Source of the DNA: Elephas maximus indicus
Taxonomy: Eukaryota > Chordata > Mammalia > Proboscidea > Elephantidae
Assembly (NCBI RefSeq): GCF_024166365.1
Contig: NC_064822.1
Coordinates: 103,784,823 to 103,848,822 of the forward strand
DNA length: 64,000 nucleotides
Reading direction: 5' to 3'
Made by a program: the position numbers and the translations under genes. The notes under the pieces were generated by a model. The model was not told the DNA's origin. It was given only the letters and a program-made list of their open reading frames with translations, and searched no databases. This document shows, piece by piece, positions 24,168 through 35,751 of the stretch. Every line of letters begins with the position of its first letter. Position 1 is the first letter of the stretch.

Positions 24168-24330
24168 TAAACCTTTACCAGTTGCTGCCAAGTCAATTCC
24201 GACTCATAGCAACCCTATAGGACAGAGTAGAACTGCCCCATAGGATTTCCAAGGAGCACCTCGAGGATTCCAACTGCTGACCTTTTTAGGTTAGCAGGCG
24301 AAGCTCTTAACCACTACGCCACCAGGGTTT
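24168..24330 (-). mobile_element. AfroSINE with 12-bp TSD
   Basis: Antisense copy bracketed by ccaggcctagta (24156-24167) and ccaggcctaata (24331-24342), one mismatch. The low divergence suggests a fairly recent insertion. Confidence 0.9.
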
Positions 24331-24635
24331 CCAGGCCTAATAGAGAGCCTTCCTTTTCCTCTTCTTCCTTCTCTTCCTGCATGTCTGCCTCTTAGCATCT
24401 CTGTGCCCACCCAGTGTCCTCAAACTCAAACAACCTTCTGCCAAAATCCTTTGACTTGTCTCCTAAGAGATACTTGCCTAAAACCCATTTTGGAAATAAC
24501 TCTTGTTGTAAAACATTTTCTTAAAATCTATATTTGTCAAATTTTAGAATTTCATATAAGATAAACATGTGTCAGCGCTTTCCAACATTTTGTTTCATTT
24601 TTCAATCTGTTTTCCTGCTTTACTTCTTTAGGGAG

Positions 24636-25167
24636 TATATTAGTTATCTAGAGTGGGTTAGTGCTAGTTAGCTAGTGCTGGTATCACAGAAATACTACAA
24701 GTGGATGGCTTTAACAAACAGGAAGTTATTCTCTCACAGTCTAGGAGGCCAGAAGTCCAAATTCAGGGTGCCAGCTCCAGGGAAAGGCTTTCTCTCTTTG
24801 TCTGCTCCGGGGGAGTGTCCTTGTCATAACTCTTCCCCTGGTCTTGGAGCTTCTTAGCACACGGACACACTACCCTCTTGGCTCTGCTTTCTTGGTGGTA
24901 GGCAGTCCCCCTGTGTCTCTGCCTGCATCTGTCCTTTATATCTCAAAAGAAATTGACTCAAAATACCACTTAATCTTGTAAATTGAGTCCTGCCTCACTA
25001 GCACAATTGCCTCTAATCCTGCCTTATTAACATCATAGAGATAGGATTTATAACACCCAGGAAAATCACATCAGATGACAAAATGGTGGACAATCACTCA
25101 GTACTGGGAATCATGGCCCAACCAGTTTGACACACATTTTGGGGGGGACACAATTCAATTTATAACA
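24636..25167 (+). mobile_element. LTR-like element, MaLR type
   Basis: Shares gtggatggctttaacaaa, cacagtctagg and the end acacaattcaatttataaca with the LTRs at 35752 and 57991. About 20 bases near the start are locally duplicated (gctagttagctagtgctgg). Relic with no coding capacity. Confidence 0.6.
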
Positions 25168-25360
25168 GATGGGTTTTGGTCAATTTTTCTGTACCCTTTA
25201 TTAGCATATTTTCACAACTTTTATGAAATTGTCAGTGTTCATTTGTGATCCACTAAATCTTTTAGGAAGATACTTGTCTTCTTTTTCTTATTACTCATAC
25301 TCATACGTCTTTTTTACTTTATGTAATTTTATGATACAAAATACCAAAAAAAAATTTTAA

Positions 25361-25519
25361 GAACCAAACCTGTTGCTGTCCAGTGAACTCTGACTCATAG
25401 TGGCCCTATAGGACAAAGTGGAACAACCTCATAGGGTTTCAAGGAGCAGTTGGTGGATTCAAACTGCCAACCTTTGGGATAGCAGCCTGAGCTCTTAACC
25501 ACCGTACCACCAGGGCTCC
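25361..25519 (-). mobile_element. AfroSINE, antisense
   Basis: gaaccaaacctgttgctgtc through accaccagggctcc. Moderately diverged. Confidence 0.85.
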
Positions 25520-27045
25520 ATAACACAAAATAGTGCTATAAATATGTATTCCTGTGTGTTAGCTATTATTACTCCCATTATTTTACAGTAAGAATAAAAA
25601 TTTGTGATGGATATATTAGAGCATTTTAAATTCCAATGAGCTTTCTCACTCTTTTAAATCATAAAAGATTATTAAATTATAACACTAATATTTTCCATGT
25701 GTAAATATTAAATAATAAAATATTATTACTCAGAGATACAGGTGTATTTTTACCCTACAAATTTTTCTACAGAAAGTGTTTTGTGTACACTTTTGGAAAT
25801 TTTGTGGATAATATTAACAGACTACCATTTGTCCTTAGAATTATATCATATCATTTCCCATTGCTTGTAATTTTGAAAGTCTAATTTTCAGCAATTATCC
25901 AGTTTAATTAAGCAAACAAGGCAAATTTGATATAATAATCCCATTATTATTAGATATGTTTTCAGCCTTTTACCATTAAAAAAATAATAATAATACCATT
26001 TCTTTATTCACTATTTGTCGAGTTGTTCCAAATTGTACCTAGGGCAAAATTTCACAGTAATGAGCAATATTTCATTAAACAATTTTAAGCATCAAGTTTT
26101 CTATATTTAGAACTGTTCCTGAAATCTGAATAACTGGGTGAAAGGTTATGAATACTAGTAAGTTCTTGATACTGTTCAGTTTGAGACAGAACTAAAACAC
26201 TCTAAGTAGTAAATCCAACAGACTCACAGCTTTTGTTTTTAACTACTGCCTGTAGGAGAAGAAAGAAATTCCATTTTTCTCGTTCTGGCTTAAGAAACAA
26301 ATATCAAAAGTTCATCTACCTTTGAAAAGCACAACGTTACTCTCAATTTTATTACTAAGGCAACAAACCTTTAAATAAGACGGCTGATTGGAATTAGAGA
26401 CCTTCAAAAATTTTAAAAAAGAGCAGCAATCTCTCACGTTCTGGAGGCTTACGAGGACACTTTCACAACACAGAATAGTATCTGCTTTTATGCCACTGGA
26501 AGTTAAGAACTATTTTCTGCTTCTCATCTTGCTGAGGTTTCTGTCACCAGCCATGAGAGGGCCTAGATTTTTAAACTCAAGAGCTGAAATAATTTAGTTA
26601 AAAGTAAGCTCAAAACTTCTAAAATGAAAAGAAAATGGGAAGAATGGAATTTCTGACAAAATGAATATGAACCATGCAACAGTGCAAAATTGTTGCTCCC
26701 AAAGCAACACATCTTATATTTGAATCTGCATGAGATCCTTTCTCTCTTGTACATAAAATTCCCTTTTTCAGTGCGCACAACTGTTTGAAATCTGGGTTAG
26801 AAAATTTGTAAGTCATCTGTTAAGCTATAATTTATGCAATATTTGAATGTTATTGCTATAGATGAAATTTATTTCCAGCACCACCTATCTTTATTACACT
26901 TCCCCCTATATTCTGATGTAAATGTAGTCTTTGTTTTCAATTTACTGCAACTTCACAACTTCTTTATGGATGTAGTTTGAAACTGGGAATAAATGCTGTC
27001 TCAGGAATATAGCTTGAGCACTCCTTGTTAATAAGATCGCCACCC
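25520..27045. other. AT-rich spacer, nothing recognised
   Basis: Low-GC unique sequence between units A and B. Frames such as 26388-26597 and 26563-26778 have no recognisable motif and are probably chance. Confidence 0.5.
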
Positions 27046-28075
27046 ATAGTCTGCTGTTGTTGTTTTTAGGTGACATTGAGTCTGTTCCGACTCATAGCGA
27101 ACCTATATACAACATAATGAAACACTGCCCAGTTCTGCGCCATGCTCACAATCATTATTATGCTTAAAACCATTGTTGCAGCCACTGTGTCAGTCTACCT
27201 CGTTGAGTGTCTTCCTCTTTTTCACTGACCCTGTATTTACCAAGCATGATGTCCTTGTCCAGAAACTGATCCTTCCTGACAACATGTCCGAAGTATGTGA
27301 GACGTATTCTTGCCATTCTTGCTCCTAAGGAGCATTCTGGTTGTACTTCTTCCAAGACAGATTTGTTCATTCTTTTGGCAGTCCACGGTATATTCAATAT
27401 TCTTCATCAACATCACAATTCAAAGGCGTCAATTCTTCTTCAGTCTTCCTTATTCATTGCCTAGCTTTCATATGCATATGAGGCGATTGAAAACATCATG
27501 GTTTGAGTCAGGCGTGTCTTAGTCTTCAAGGTGACATCTTTGCTTTCAAACACTTGAAAGAGGTCTTTTGCAGCAGATTTGCCCAATGCAATGAGTCTTT
27601 TCGTTTCTTGACTCCTGCTTCCGTGGGTGTTGATTGTGGATTCAAGTAAAATGAAATCCTTGACAACTTTAATCTTTTCTCTGTTTATCATGATGTTGCT
27701 TGTTGGTCCAGCTGTGAGGATTTTTGTCTTCTTTATGTCGAGGTATAATCCATATTGAAGACTGTGGTCTTTGATCTTTATCAGTAAGTGCTTCAAGTCC
27801 TCTTTACTTTCAGCAAGCAAAGTCATCTGCATGACGTGGGCTGTTAATGAGTCTTCCTGTAATCCTGATGACCCACTCTTCTTCATATGGTCCAGCTTCT
27901 CAGAATATTTGCTCAGCATACAGGTTGAATAGGTATGGTGAAAAGATACAACCCTGATGCACACATTTCCTGACTTTAAACCATGAAGTATCCCCTTGTT
28001 CTGTTCAAACAACTGTGTCTTGATTTATGTACAGGTTCCTGGTGAGCACAGTAAGTGTTGTGGAATTCCCTTCTG
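27046..28075 (-). mobile_element. RTE-type LINE 3' half, antisense
   Basis: Minus-strand translation of 27461-28012 shows RTE ORF sequence (QYGLYLDIKKTKILTAG, and a VKDFILLESTIN stretch), and 27164-27397 shows the C-terminus (RIRLTYFGHVVRKDQFLDKD). The catalytic YADD region is corrupted. The 3' end at 27049 is a ttgttgttt run followed by ccgactcatagcgaacctat, the tail shared with AfroSINE. The 5' part is missing. Confidence 0.8.
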
Positions 28076-28600
28076 CTAGCTAATGTGTAATGTAGACCTT
28101 ATGACTCTATAGGACTATATTTCTAATGATCAAAACCTCTCAGTACTAAACAGGTTCAGAGATGGTCAGGTAGTTACTGACTTCTAAAGAGTTAGCTGGG
28201 TCTTTGAGCTTTCTAATAGTGCACACAATCCCATTTGACAGGAACATTCATGTCAGGCATATTGGAACGTATCCTTTACTGAGGGTTAGAAGATGATGCA
28301 TAGAAATGGTGATAGAAAAGCCATGCTAACTGTGTAACCTCTGTTACTAAGCATAAGCTTGCACAAATGAAAAAAGATGCATTTGTAATTTATCATATCT
28401 TCTTCCTTAAAGATGCAAGTTTTACCCAGAAACACAGTGGTATTAAAATGTTCAAAGGTCACATTTACAGTGCAGCTAAGATTATTAATACAAGCACTGG
28501 TTCCATAAATCCAACCATCATTGCATGGTAAAATAATCCTGAGACATCATTTGCTAAATGCAAAGCAGGTACCCCATATTATCAATTCCACATGATAAAA
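28076..28600. other. Spacer left of unit B, nothing recognised
   Basis: Unique AT-rich sequence. No clear match to unit A or C could be followed here, so the left border of unit B is uncertain. Confidence 0.4.
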
Positions 28601-30266
28601 TTAATTCATAATCCAGATAGTTGGGGGAGTTTTCACACATATTGTGAAAAACAGTTCTCAGCCTGTCTATTTTCAAAGCCCACCAGACTTCAGGGTTTAC
28701 AGTAAGAGCTTCAACTCTAAGGTTCTATGGCCTATGTCTGTGAGAATCTCTCAGGGCTTGTAGGACTAGGGCTTTATAACTCTTCTAGATAATGAGTTTA
28801 AAGTTTGGGATCAGACTGTGACCTTGGGGACTACAGCTCTCTTACACTGCTGAGTCCCACCAGCTCCACCAACCAATTTGGCTTCCCTTCTGCTGTATTA
28901 TCTCTGCTTCACTAATATTCTTTGTGAAGTACGTACACTCACAAAGGCAGCTAAATGAAGAGAAGCCTCAGTAAACTGGTCAGGGATGACAGAAGTCTCT
29001 CATACACGTCTTTTCAGAGTTTGAGTGCTTTCTCACTGTATTTGGTAAGTCAGAGTGACAGGACCAAGAAACATTCCAGACCATATGTGTCCGTAAGCTT
29101 TTCTTCTGGAATGGTCTGTTTTTCTTCCCTCACTGTGGCTTGTAAATAGGAAGAACTAATGTCTGTGCTTTCTGTAGTTAAGCTAGAGAAATATTGGTTT
29201 TCCTGTGTATGGTGAACACCTGGCCAAAGAGGACTTTTTATACCAAGGTAAGACTAGTCAAAAGATAAATTTTGTGGCAGAAAAAAAGAAGTCCATGATT
29301 CCTATAACAATTCCCTCTCATTCCCATCTGCAAAATTTCAGGTTCTTATTTTATCTAGATGTGTATGTCTGACTCTCTCTGGCAACTCCTTTTATTTTGA
29401 CTTATCACGTTTTTGTTTTTGTTTTTTTTTCTGGAGACTGAATTTCACACCCTAAAAGCTTCATGAATTTTTTCTACCTGTACAGCCCTTGTCCTCAGCT
29501 GCTCATAGCTGTCTTCATGTTGAGTTCATTGGTTATAAAATCTGCACTCACCTGGGAAGCTAAGACCAACAGCTGAGAGGTGTCAAGTCTGGATGAGAGT
29601 GGGGAAAAGTGCATCAGAGTTGACAGTGAGATTTTCATGACCTAGGATCCTCCTCCTCTTCTAAACCCAAAATGCATGTGCTAGAGGTAGTTTATTTTTC
29701 TGTGATTATTAACCACCACATGGACTCTGGTCACCAAAAATATTAGTAGTAAAAAGAGGTGGGAGAAGAACAAGATCACCAGGGAGGTTTTATGAGGAAA
29801 ACATTGAGTAGGAGAGGTTTGACTTCCAAGCATACTGATCTCAAGCACTGGCACCTATTTCAGGTGCCCCGGGATACCCAGACCTTTATACTCTCTTCAG
29901 TGTCTTCTTTCTATTCCCTATGCCTTCCAGTGTTAGGCCTGTCTCTCATTCTGTCTTCATTAATCTGTCTAGTCATTTATTCAATTAACTAATATTTTCT
30001 GTGTGATTACATGGAATAAATTGTGAGATACTTCTCCTTGAAGCATCCTCAGTAACCTGTCTCCTTGGAAATGATATAAAATCTTTGTGTCTAAAGGAGT
30101 GCTTTTTTTCTCAGAATTGATTGAATTTTAGCTTTAGACACCTATTAATTTAAGTGAGATGAGCTCACAGTGGTGCAAATAGACAGTGAAAATTATTTGG
30201 GATTATTCTTAAAATGACCCCCAAAAATACAATCTCTTGCTCCATTTCTCTTTAAGATGAATTCTG
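28600..30266. other. Unit B sequence upstream of the predicted OR first exon
   Basis: Aligns with about 7290-9185 of unit A (for example ctacagctctctta and gtgaaaattatttgggatta). Frames at 28955 and 29759 are not preserved in A. Confidence 0.5.
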
Positions 30267-30271
30267 ACATA

Positions 30272-30366
30272 AAACCAAACCAAAACCAAACCCAGTGCCG
30301 TCGAATCGATTCCTACTCATAGCGACCCTATAGGGCAGAGCAGAACTGCCCCATAGAGTTCCCAAG
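30272..30366 (-). mobile_element. 5'-truncated AfroSINE with TSD
   Basis: Only the tail half is present (aaccaaaccaaaaccaaacc, then cagtgccgtcgaatcgatt), ending at agttcccaag. It is flanked by tctgacata at 30263-30271 and 30367-30375. Unit A has the empty site (gatgtctgacaggcac at about 9177). Confidence 0.85.
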
Positions 30367-30560
30367 TCTGACATAGACACATACAAAATACCAAGAAATG
30401 ACCTGCTTGAGAAGTGCACAAACACAGCTCTCTAGGCAAATTGGTGAATCACACACCTTATTAGGAGGATCACTTTGGGTTACACATTTTATCCTCTGCT
30501 TTTCTCTAAATAAGCACCCAAACTTCCCTTCTGTTTCCCTTTAGCTGAGTTTCAAAAAGG

Positions 30561-30608
30561 ACATTTGACTTTGATGTGAATTGAATCCACTGTTTCTCCC
30601 CTGGCAAG
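30561..30608 (+). other. Predicted noncoding first exon end of the unit B OR, with splice donor
   Basis: Exon end gcaag at 30608, then consensus donor gtaagtgaa. Aligned with 9407 and 60968. The predicted intron to the acceptor at 34031 is about 3.4 kb. Confidence 0.55.
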
Positions 30609-30610
30609 GT

Positions 30611-33091
30611 AAGTGAACAGAATTTTGAAATTTGTATTTACTTTTCACCACAATTATGAAATGAAGGCCTGTCTTTACTCGGTCACAGTCAGAGAATCTT
30701 TGTTGGGGGCCCAAATGAGGCAATCATGATATCCCACAATTTAAGCTTCTGCCTGCCTTGCTGATGGGTTTTGTGAATACTCAGCATAGGATGGAGATTT
30801 TCAAATATTGGATCTATAACTCACACCTTCACCAAAATCCTTTGGATATGCTGAAGTTTTCTCAGGCTAAGTGCTAGGAACAAAAATGGGATTGTAGCCA
30901 GGTCTTCACTGAGAGTAAACCTGGAAAAATTACATCAAATAGTTAATCAAATTCAGAGAGTAAATTCCAAATTGTGATAAATTTTCCATTAAAGAGAATG
31001 GATTCGATTCACTATTTTACTTTAGTACTGAGAATACAGACAATTTCAACAAGATTTTATAAACTCAAAGATAGAAAAGGTTGACTTTCAATTTGGTCAT
31101 TCATCTTCACTGCAGAATCTGAATTAATTTGGGATGTTACGCTGGACTGCAAATTACTCACCAGACAGGACCGAGCGAAAACCTCAACTTGGGTTCTAAT
31201 ACAGCTTTGGAATATGGAAACTTATCTAAACACTAAACATGAAAAGTGGGGAAATCCATGGTGAGCAGGAATTGAGACATTGGCTAGCCCAGCAGGAATA
31301 GCGTTTTTTTTTTGGATCAGTTGAATTGTCAAGACCAATGTCATATTCTTTGGTATCAAGTGAAAGATGAGTCATTCAAGGCAGATTCAGAATTCAAGTG
31401 GGCAGGCCAAGATTATTGTTACCATTCAAGTTAAGAGGACTCATGAAGACATAGAGTCTGAGTGTATCATGGTGGGTCAGGTTTCAAGTTAGAAATTTTA
31501 AAAAAAAATTAACTATTAAGGGAATTCAGCCCTGGATTCAATTCTAAAAACAAGACAAATAAGTACATTCACACCACAGTTCAGCAAAGGTTAAGCAAGC
31601 TTTTCCACTCAATCTATTTTAAGTAGGGGGCTTTGCACAAAGTAAACCATAAATATTTGAATAACTAGATAAATTTAAAAAATTAAACTAATGCATGAAT
31701 GAACAAAGAGAAACATAGATGGATAGATGGCTGAATTGACAGAAGGGATAAAGGAGTGGATAAATGAAAGACAGATTGCAAAATTAATGGATAAATTATA
31801 AAGTGGATAGATGATAAGTGTTACAGTTTTAAATAACCTTCTCGGTGTAGACAGAACGAACTGGTTGGTGTGAGCTGCTCCCTGAGGGAAAGAAACCTTT
31901 ATGTTGTGGTTAGTGCAGCAGAAGATAAGTCTTCTGCAAGCCCTTCACAGGTACTACAAAATGAGCCCTGACCCTATATTTCCTTTCCTTTCTCTACCTT
32001 TCCCAGTCTCCTCCAAGCTTTGTTTATTTCTGAATTCAAGCTTGAAATATTCCTTAAGAAGAAGCACACATGATGTGTCCTACTTGCTTCATCTTTTTAC
32101 TCTTTCTACATTTAACAAATATGGATTAAGATCCATCATGTACCTCTCATTATGATACCTGTTGAGGAAGCTAAGGTGATATAGATGATTGGATTCCAAT
32201 CCCTATCTCCCAGGAACAGTCAACTTGATTGGAGAAAACAGAAATACCACTAACACATTCTTCTAATAGCCAGAGCAAGATAGATCTACAAGTGAATGCA
32301 CAAAAGAGTTTAGGGAGTAAGTGTTGAATGCAATATACAATGGAGAAAATCAGACAAGCTTAAGAAAATGGGTGTCAGGTGGAAAGAGTGTGAAAAAAAA
32401 AAAAACAAGGAAAAAAAGGTACTGTAGCTACACAGACCAAGGATGGATATAAGGTTTATCCACCAATTTACTCAATCAACACCAGCAAGTTACTGCTGCA
32501 CTTTCAGCCTAAGTTTCCTTATTCTAAAATCAAGATAATGCTGCCTTCATAGTTTTGTTGTAATCTTCAAAAAGGTAAAAAGCTAAATGTTTACTGATAC
32601 CTAGAACATAACTGACACCAAAGAAATGATAGATGTCATTATTTTCTGTATCTTTGAGACAGAGAAGGAGGTAATCAAGATAGATGTAATGGAGGAGGTA
32701 GAAATTGTGATGAGGACTGAAGAGTAAGTAAGATTTGGGTTGGGATCTGAAAGGCAGAAAATTTTAGCAGGGTATAAACTGATGTCAAAGCATAGTAACA
32801 GCAAAGTACGGAGGGCACTAGGGGAAATCTGGTCTGAACAAGTGGTGCATCTAAAGCATTGATTCTCCTGCCTAAAAGCACGTTAAAATCACCTGGAAAG
32901 CTTTCTAAACTACTTATCTCCAGGACCCACACAAGTAAATCAGGATCTCTGTAGATGGAGATGTCACTACAAAGATTCGTTAAACCTGAAATGCCAACCT
33001 CTTCATTCAGTAGGAACTGTGAAGTCACACTGTGGAATAGTAGAATAAGCTCTTGCCTTAGGCTCATACAGAGTGTATGTACCAGGGATGG
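30611..33091. other. Unit B intron sequence, no gene seen
   Basis: Includes the empty site of the composite L1 (about 31105-31116), GATA/GAAT-rich sequence (about 31680-31820) and the shared MER5A-like remnant (32852-32960). Frames at 32601-33100 on the minus strand are not conserved in unit A. Confidence 0.5.
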
Positions 33092-33413
33092 GTTATCCAA
33101 TAGGCAAGATAAGCATGGTGATTACTTTGCTTACCAGATCATCTGTAGTGAACAATTTCACATTTTTTCACTACATCAAAGATTCTGTTTCTAGATATGG
33201 CTGGCATTTGTCTCTATCCCAACCCCACAGCATCTTCCTACAGAATCAAAGCCTCTTTTTAATTTACAACCCCTGACAGAGGCAGATGATCCAGTAAACA
33301 AGGTAAGCACAGGGTTACTTGTGCTTACTTACTAATCTGTAGTGAACAATTTCATTACAGATGATCTGGTAAGCAAGGTAAGCACCATGCTTACCTTGCT
33401 TATTGGATATTCT
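33092..33413. repeat. Palindromic insertion with inverted terminal arms, unit B only
   Basis: About 58 bp at 33092-33150 is the reverse complement of about 33355-33413, with roughly seven mismatches. The right arm contains a perfect 15-bp inverted repeat (33370-33384 taagcaaggtaagca, 3-nt spacer, 33388-33402). A further partial copy lies at about 33285-33360. Unit A has no equivalent. It looks like a small inverted-repeat transposon or a palindromic amplification. Family not recognised. Confidence 0.7.
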
Positions 33414-34029
33414 GCCTCTGGATATATATGTGTGTTGCTCAAATTGGAGAACTGAACAAGTTTTATCAATTTTGAGCCTCAGTTTTTTTTTTAACTGTTA
33501 TCATTTAGATTTATCAATCCTTATCCCCACTCTCCATCACACATTTCAAATAACCAAATATATTAGAAACACATAAAGAGTTTGAATATAATAAATAGTC
33601 ATGTTATCAAGAATTAATACTGGACATTGCAAGTTTTTGAGTGGGATGTGAAACACTATGTAACTGAGGAAAACAAAGATGATCAAAAATGCTTCTCCAG
33701 GAAGTTTTCAGAAACAAAGGTGACCAGAAGAGTTGCAGGAAAGAAGCAAGGGCTAGTTCAAGGAGGTGGAACCAATTAGTCATGGACTAGTCTGAAGAAT
33801 TTTATGATTTTCTCCAGAGTCATTTGTGCTAGAGCAGTCACAAGAGGAAGGAGCCACATGATTCAAGAGTTGTGTAGCCAGCAATTGGGTGAGGGAAGGT
33901 ATTCTGGGGAGGGAAGCAGAGTAAATTAGAAATCCATAAAAAAGGTGAGTGGCTGAAGAGGGAGATATGTAAACACAGAAGGCATGAGGGCTGGTGAATA
34001 CTCCACCCTTCTTTCAGTGTTTATGCCAG

Positions 34030-34031
34030 AG
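34030..34031 (+). promoter_or_regulatory. Predicted splice acceptor before OR coding exon, unit B
   Basis: ccacccttctttcagtgttt then atgccagag with AG at 34030-34031, then gaac, as in unit A. An alternative AG lies at 34028-34029. Confidence 0.5.
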
Positions 34032-34045
34032 GAACAGCTTCTGTA

Positions 34046-35035
34046 ATGGCCTTAAGAAACAACAGCATCATCACTGAGTTCATCCTCCTTGGACTGTCTG
34101 CTGACCACCACATCCAAATTCTACTCTTTGTGCTCTTCCTGGGGATTTACCTCATGACCATGATGGGGAACCTGATGATGCTGCTGGTGATCAGAGTTGA
34201 TTCTTATCTCCACTTACCCATGTACTTCTTCCTAAGTCACCTCTCTTTCATAGATATTTGTTTATCTTCAGTCATTGTGCCCAAGATGCTAGAGAACCAC
34301 CTGTCTCAGAAGAAATCGATCTCAGTAGAGGGCTGTCTGGCTCAGGTTTTCTTTGTATTTGCCACCGGAGGGACTGAAGCCTGTCTGCTCTCGGTGATGG
34401 CCTATGACCGTTATGCTGCTATCTGCTACCCTTTGATCTATGGACAGATCATGAGTAAACAGATGTGTGGGGGTCTGGTGTGGGCCTCATGGGGATTGGG
34501 CTTCCTGGACTCTCTCATCAATATCTTCCTGGCTTGGAATTTGGACTTCTGTGAAGCTCATGTCATGCCTCACTTTAGCTGTGAACTGCCTTCTCTATTC
34601 TCTCTGTCCTGTTCTGATGTCTCCACCAACATTGCAGTCATGATCTGCTCTGCCATCCTGCATGCCCTTGGAACTCTACTCTTGATCTTCTTCTCTTATG
34701 CCCGCATTATCTCCACCATCCTGAGCATCAGTTCCACCACAGGCAGAAGCCAGGCCTTCTCCACCTGCTCCTCCCACCTCACTGCAGTGAGCTTCTTCTA
34801 CGGATCTGCTTTTCTTTGCTATCTAATGCCAACCTTGAGTTCCTCATTGGAATTTGTTTTTTCCATGCAGTACAGTGTGGTAACTCCCCTAGTAAATCCC
34901 CTTGTCTATAGCCTGAAGAACAAGGAAGTAAAAGCATCTCTGAAAAGAATATTGCAAAAAGGTTTCATAAAAGCTCAAATAACAGAGAACAGGCAGAGAC
35001 TGAATGGGAAAAGGGACAGAATTGCATCAAAATAG
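34046..35035 (+). CDS. OR8S1: Olfactory receptor, OR8S1-like (unit B)
   Basis: Intact 329-residue odorant receptor GPCR, aligning without gaps to the 21524 gene through the KNKEVKASLKR segment after TM7. Motifs seen: N5-N-S glycosylation site, GN at 41-42, PMYFFLSHLS at 58-67, Cys97 and Cys179, MAYDRYAAIC at 118-127, the third intracellular loop start SYARIISTIL at 217-226, FSTCSSHLTAV near 238-248, and PLVNPLVYSLKN at 281-292. The ATG has G at -3 and G at +4. The C-terminal tail is about 18 residues longer than in the unit A gene and rich in Lys, Arg and Gln. Same predicted role in olfactory neurons (Golf coupling). The symbol marks the closest type; which copy is the true orthologue of human OR8S1 is open. 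The 3.4-kb predicted intron upstream makes this the less disturbed gene model. Confidence 0.93.
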   Translation: MALRNNSIITEFILLGLSADHHIQILLFVLFLGIYLMTMMGNLMMLLVIRVDSYLHLPMYFFLSHLSFIDICLSSVIVPKMLENHLSQKKSISVEGCLAQVFFVFATGGTEACLLSVMAYDRYAAICYPLIYGQIMSKQMCGGLVWASWGLGFLDSLINIFLAWNLDFCEAHVMPHFSCELPSLFSLSCSDVSTNIAVMICSAILHALGTLLLIFFSYARIISTILSISSTTGRSQAFSTCSSHLTAVSFFYGSAFLCYLMPTLSSSLEFVFSMQYSVVTPLVNPLVYSLKNKEVKASLKRILQKGFIKAQITENRQRLNGKRDRIASK

Positions 35036-35041
35036 TTGAAA

Positions 35042-35047
35042 AATAAA
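35042..35047 (+). terminator. Candidate polyadenylation signal of unit B OR
   Basis: aataaa lies 6 bases after the stop codon. That is close, and real OR 3' UTRs are often longer, so this is only a candidate. Confidence 0.3.
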
Positions 35048-35751
35048 CATTAAGGAAAATTTTCTTTGTTCATATCAGATATGACAAAATACATTGTAAA
35101 GCCTTTTTGAAATGCTTGTGAAAGAGACAAGAGCTACTTACTTGCTTTGGCTCATAACTTAATTTTTTTCAGAAACAGAACAATGGGCCAGGTAATTATT
35201 TCAGTCTGGAAGATTTGATTACACACTTATTCTCCTTTTATTTGTGAAATATTTCCATTAGGTTAAACACTAAGAAAATTGTCTATGTCCTGAATTTTTA
35301 TTTGGATCCACAGTGGCCCAAGACTTAGTGGAAAGCTTTACTGGAGATAAAACAGCCAAGGTCCCTCATAATAGAGAGATGTTGACTGGAGACTCAGGGG
35401 TTGGGAGTAGGATTGGAATGAGCTTAAACCAAAGAAGTGCCTGGAGAAAAGGTAGAAGGAGCTAAGAATGGCTGGGACAGGTAGGTATCCTGTTAAGGCA
35501 AAGACCTGACTCAGACATTTTTCTTACTTCTGCTTCTCCTGGTACCTGCACTTGCAGGGTAGCCAGCAGCCCTACTGGGCCACTGGGGACATTATTGTTA
35601 GCACTGATGACCAGGTGTTGAGACCAGGCACCAGGTAATCAAGAAGAAAAATTACAACTGATGTTGGGACTGCCAAAGAAGCACTGCCTTGCCTATGCCA
35701 GAACCAGATTAGCTGCTTTTCTTTTCCCCACCATGGCTCCCATTGGCTATG
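35048..35751. other. 3' flank of unit B, no gene seen
   Basis: The first 450 bases align loosely with 22460-22950. The rest is unique with no recognisable element. Confidence 0.5.

Larger units (their letters stand above)
28600..35500. repeat. Tandem duplication unit B, carrying the second OR gene
   Basis: The most compact copy of the block. It lacks the RTE, composite L1, AfroSINE (17585) and L1 tail insertions present in unit A, and it carries its own truncated AfroSINE (30272) and a palindromic insertion (33092). Alignment with A can be followed by eye across most of its length. Confidence 0.85.

Noticed and set aside
32675-33100. 141-residue - frame in unit B
   Set aside because: It overlaps intronic sequence including a MER5A-like remnant and is not conserved in unit A.
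33092-33413. CRISPR-like or regulatory repeat array
   Set aside because: The repeats are inverted and irregular in eukaryotic intronic DNA; an inverted-repeat insertion explains them better.
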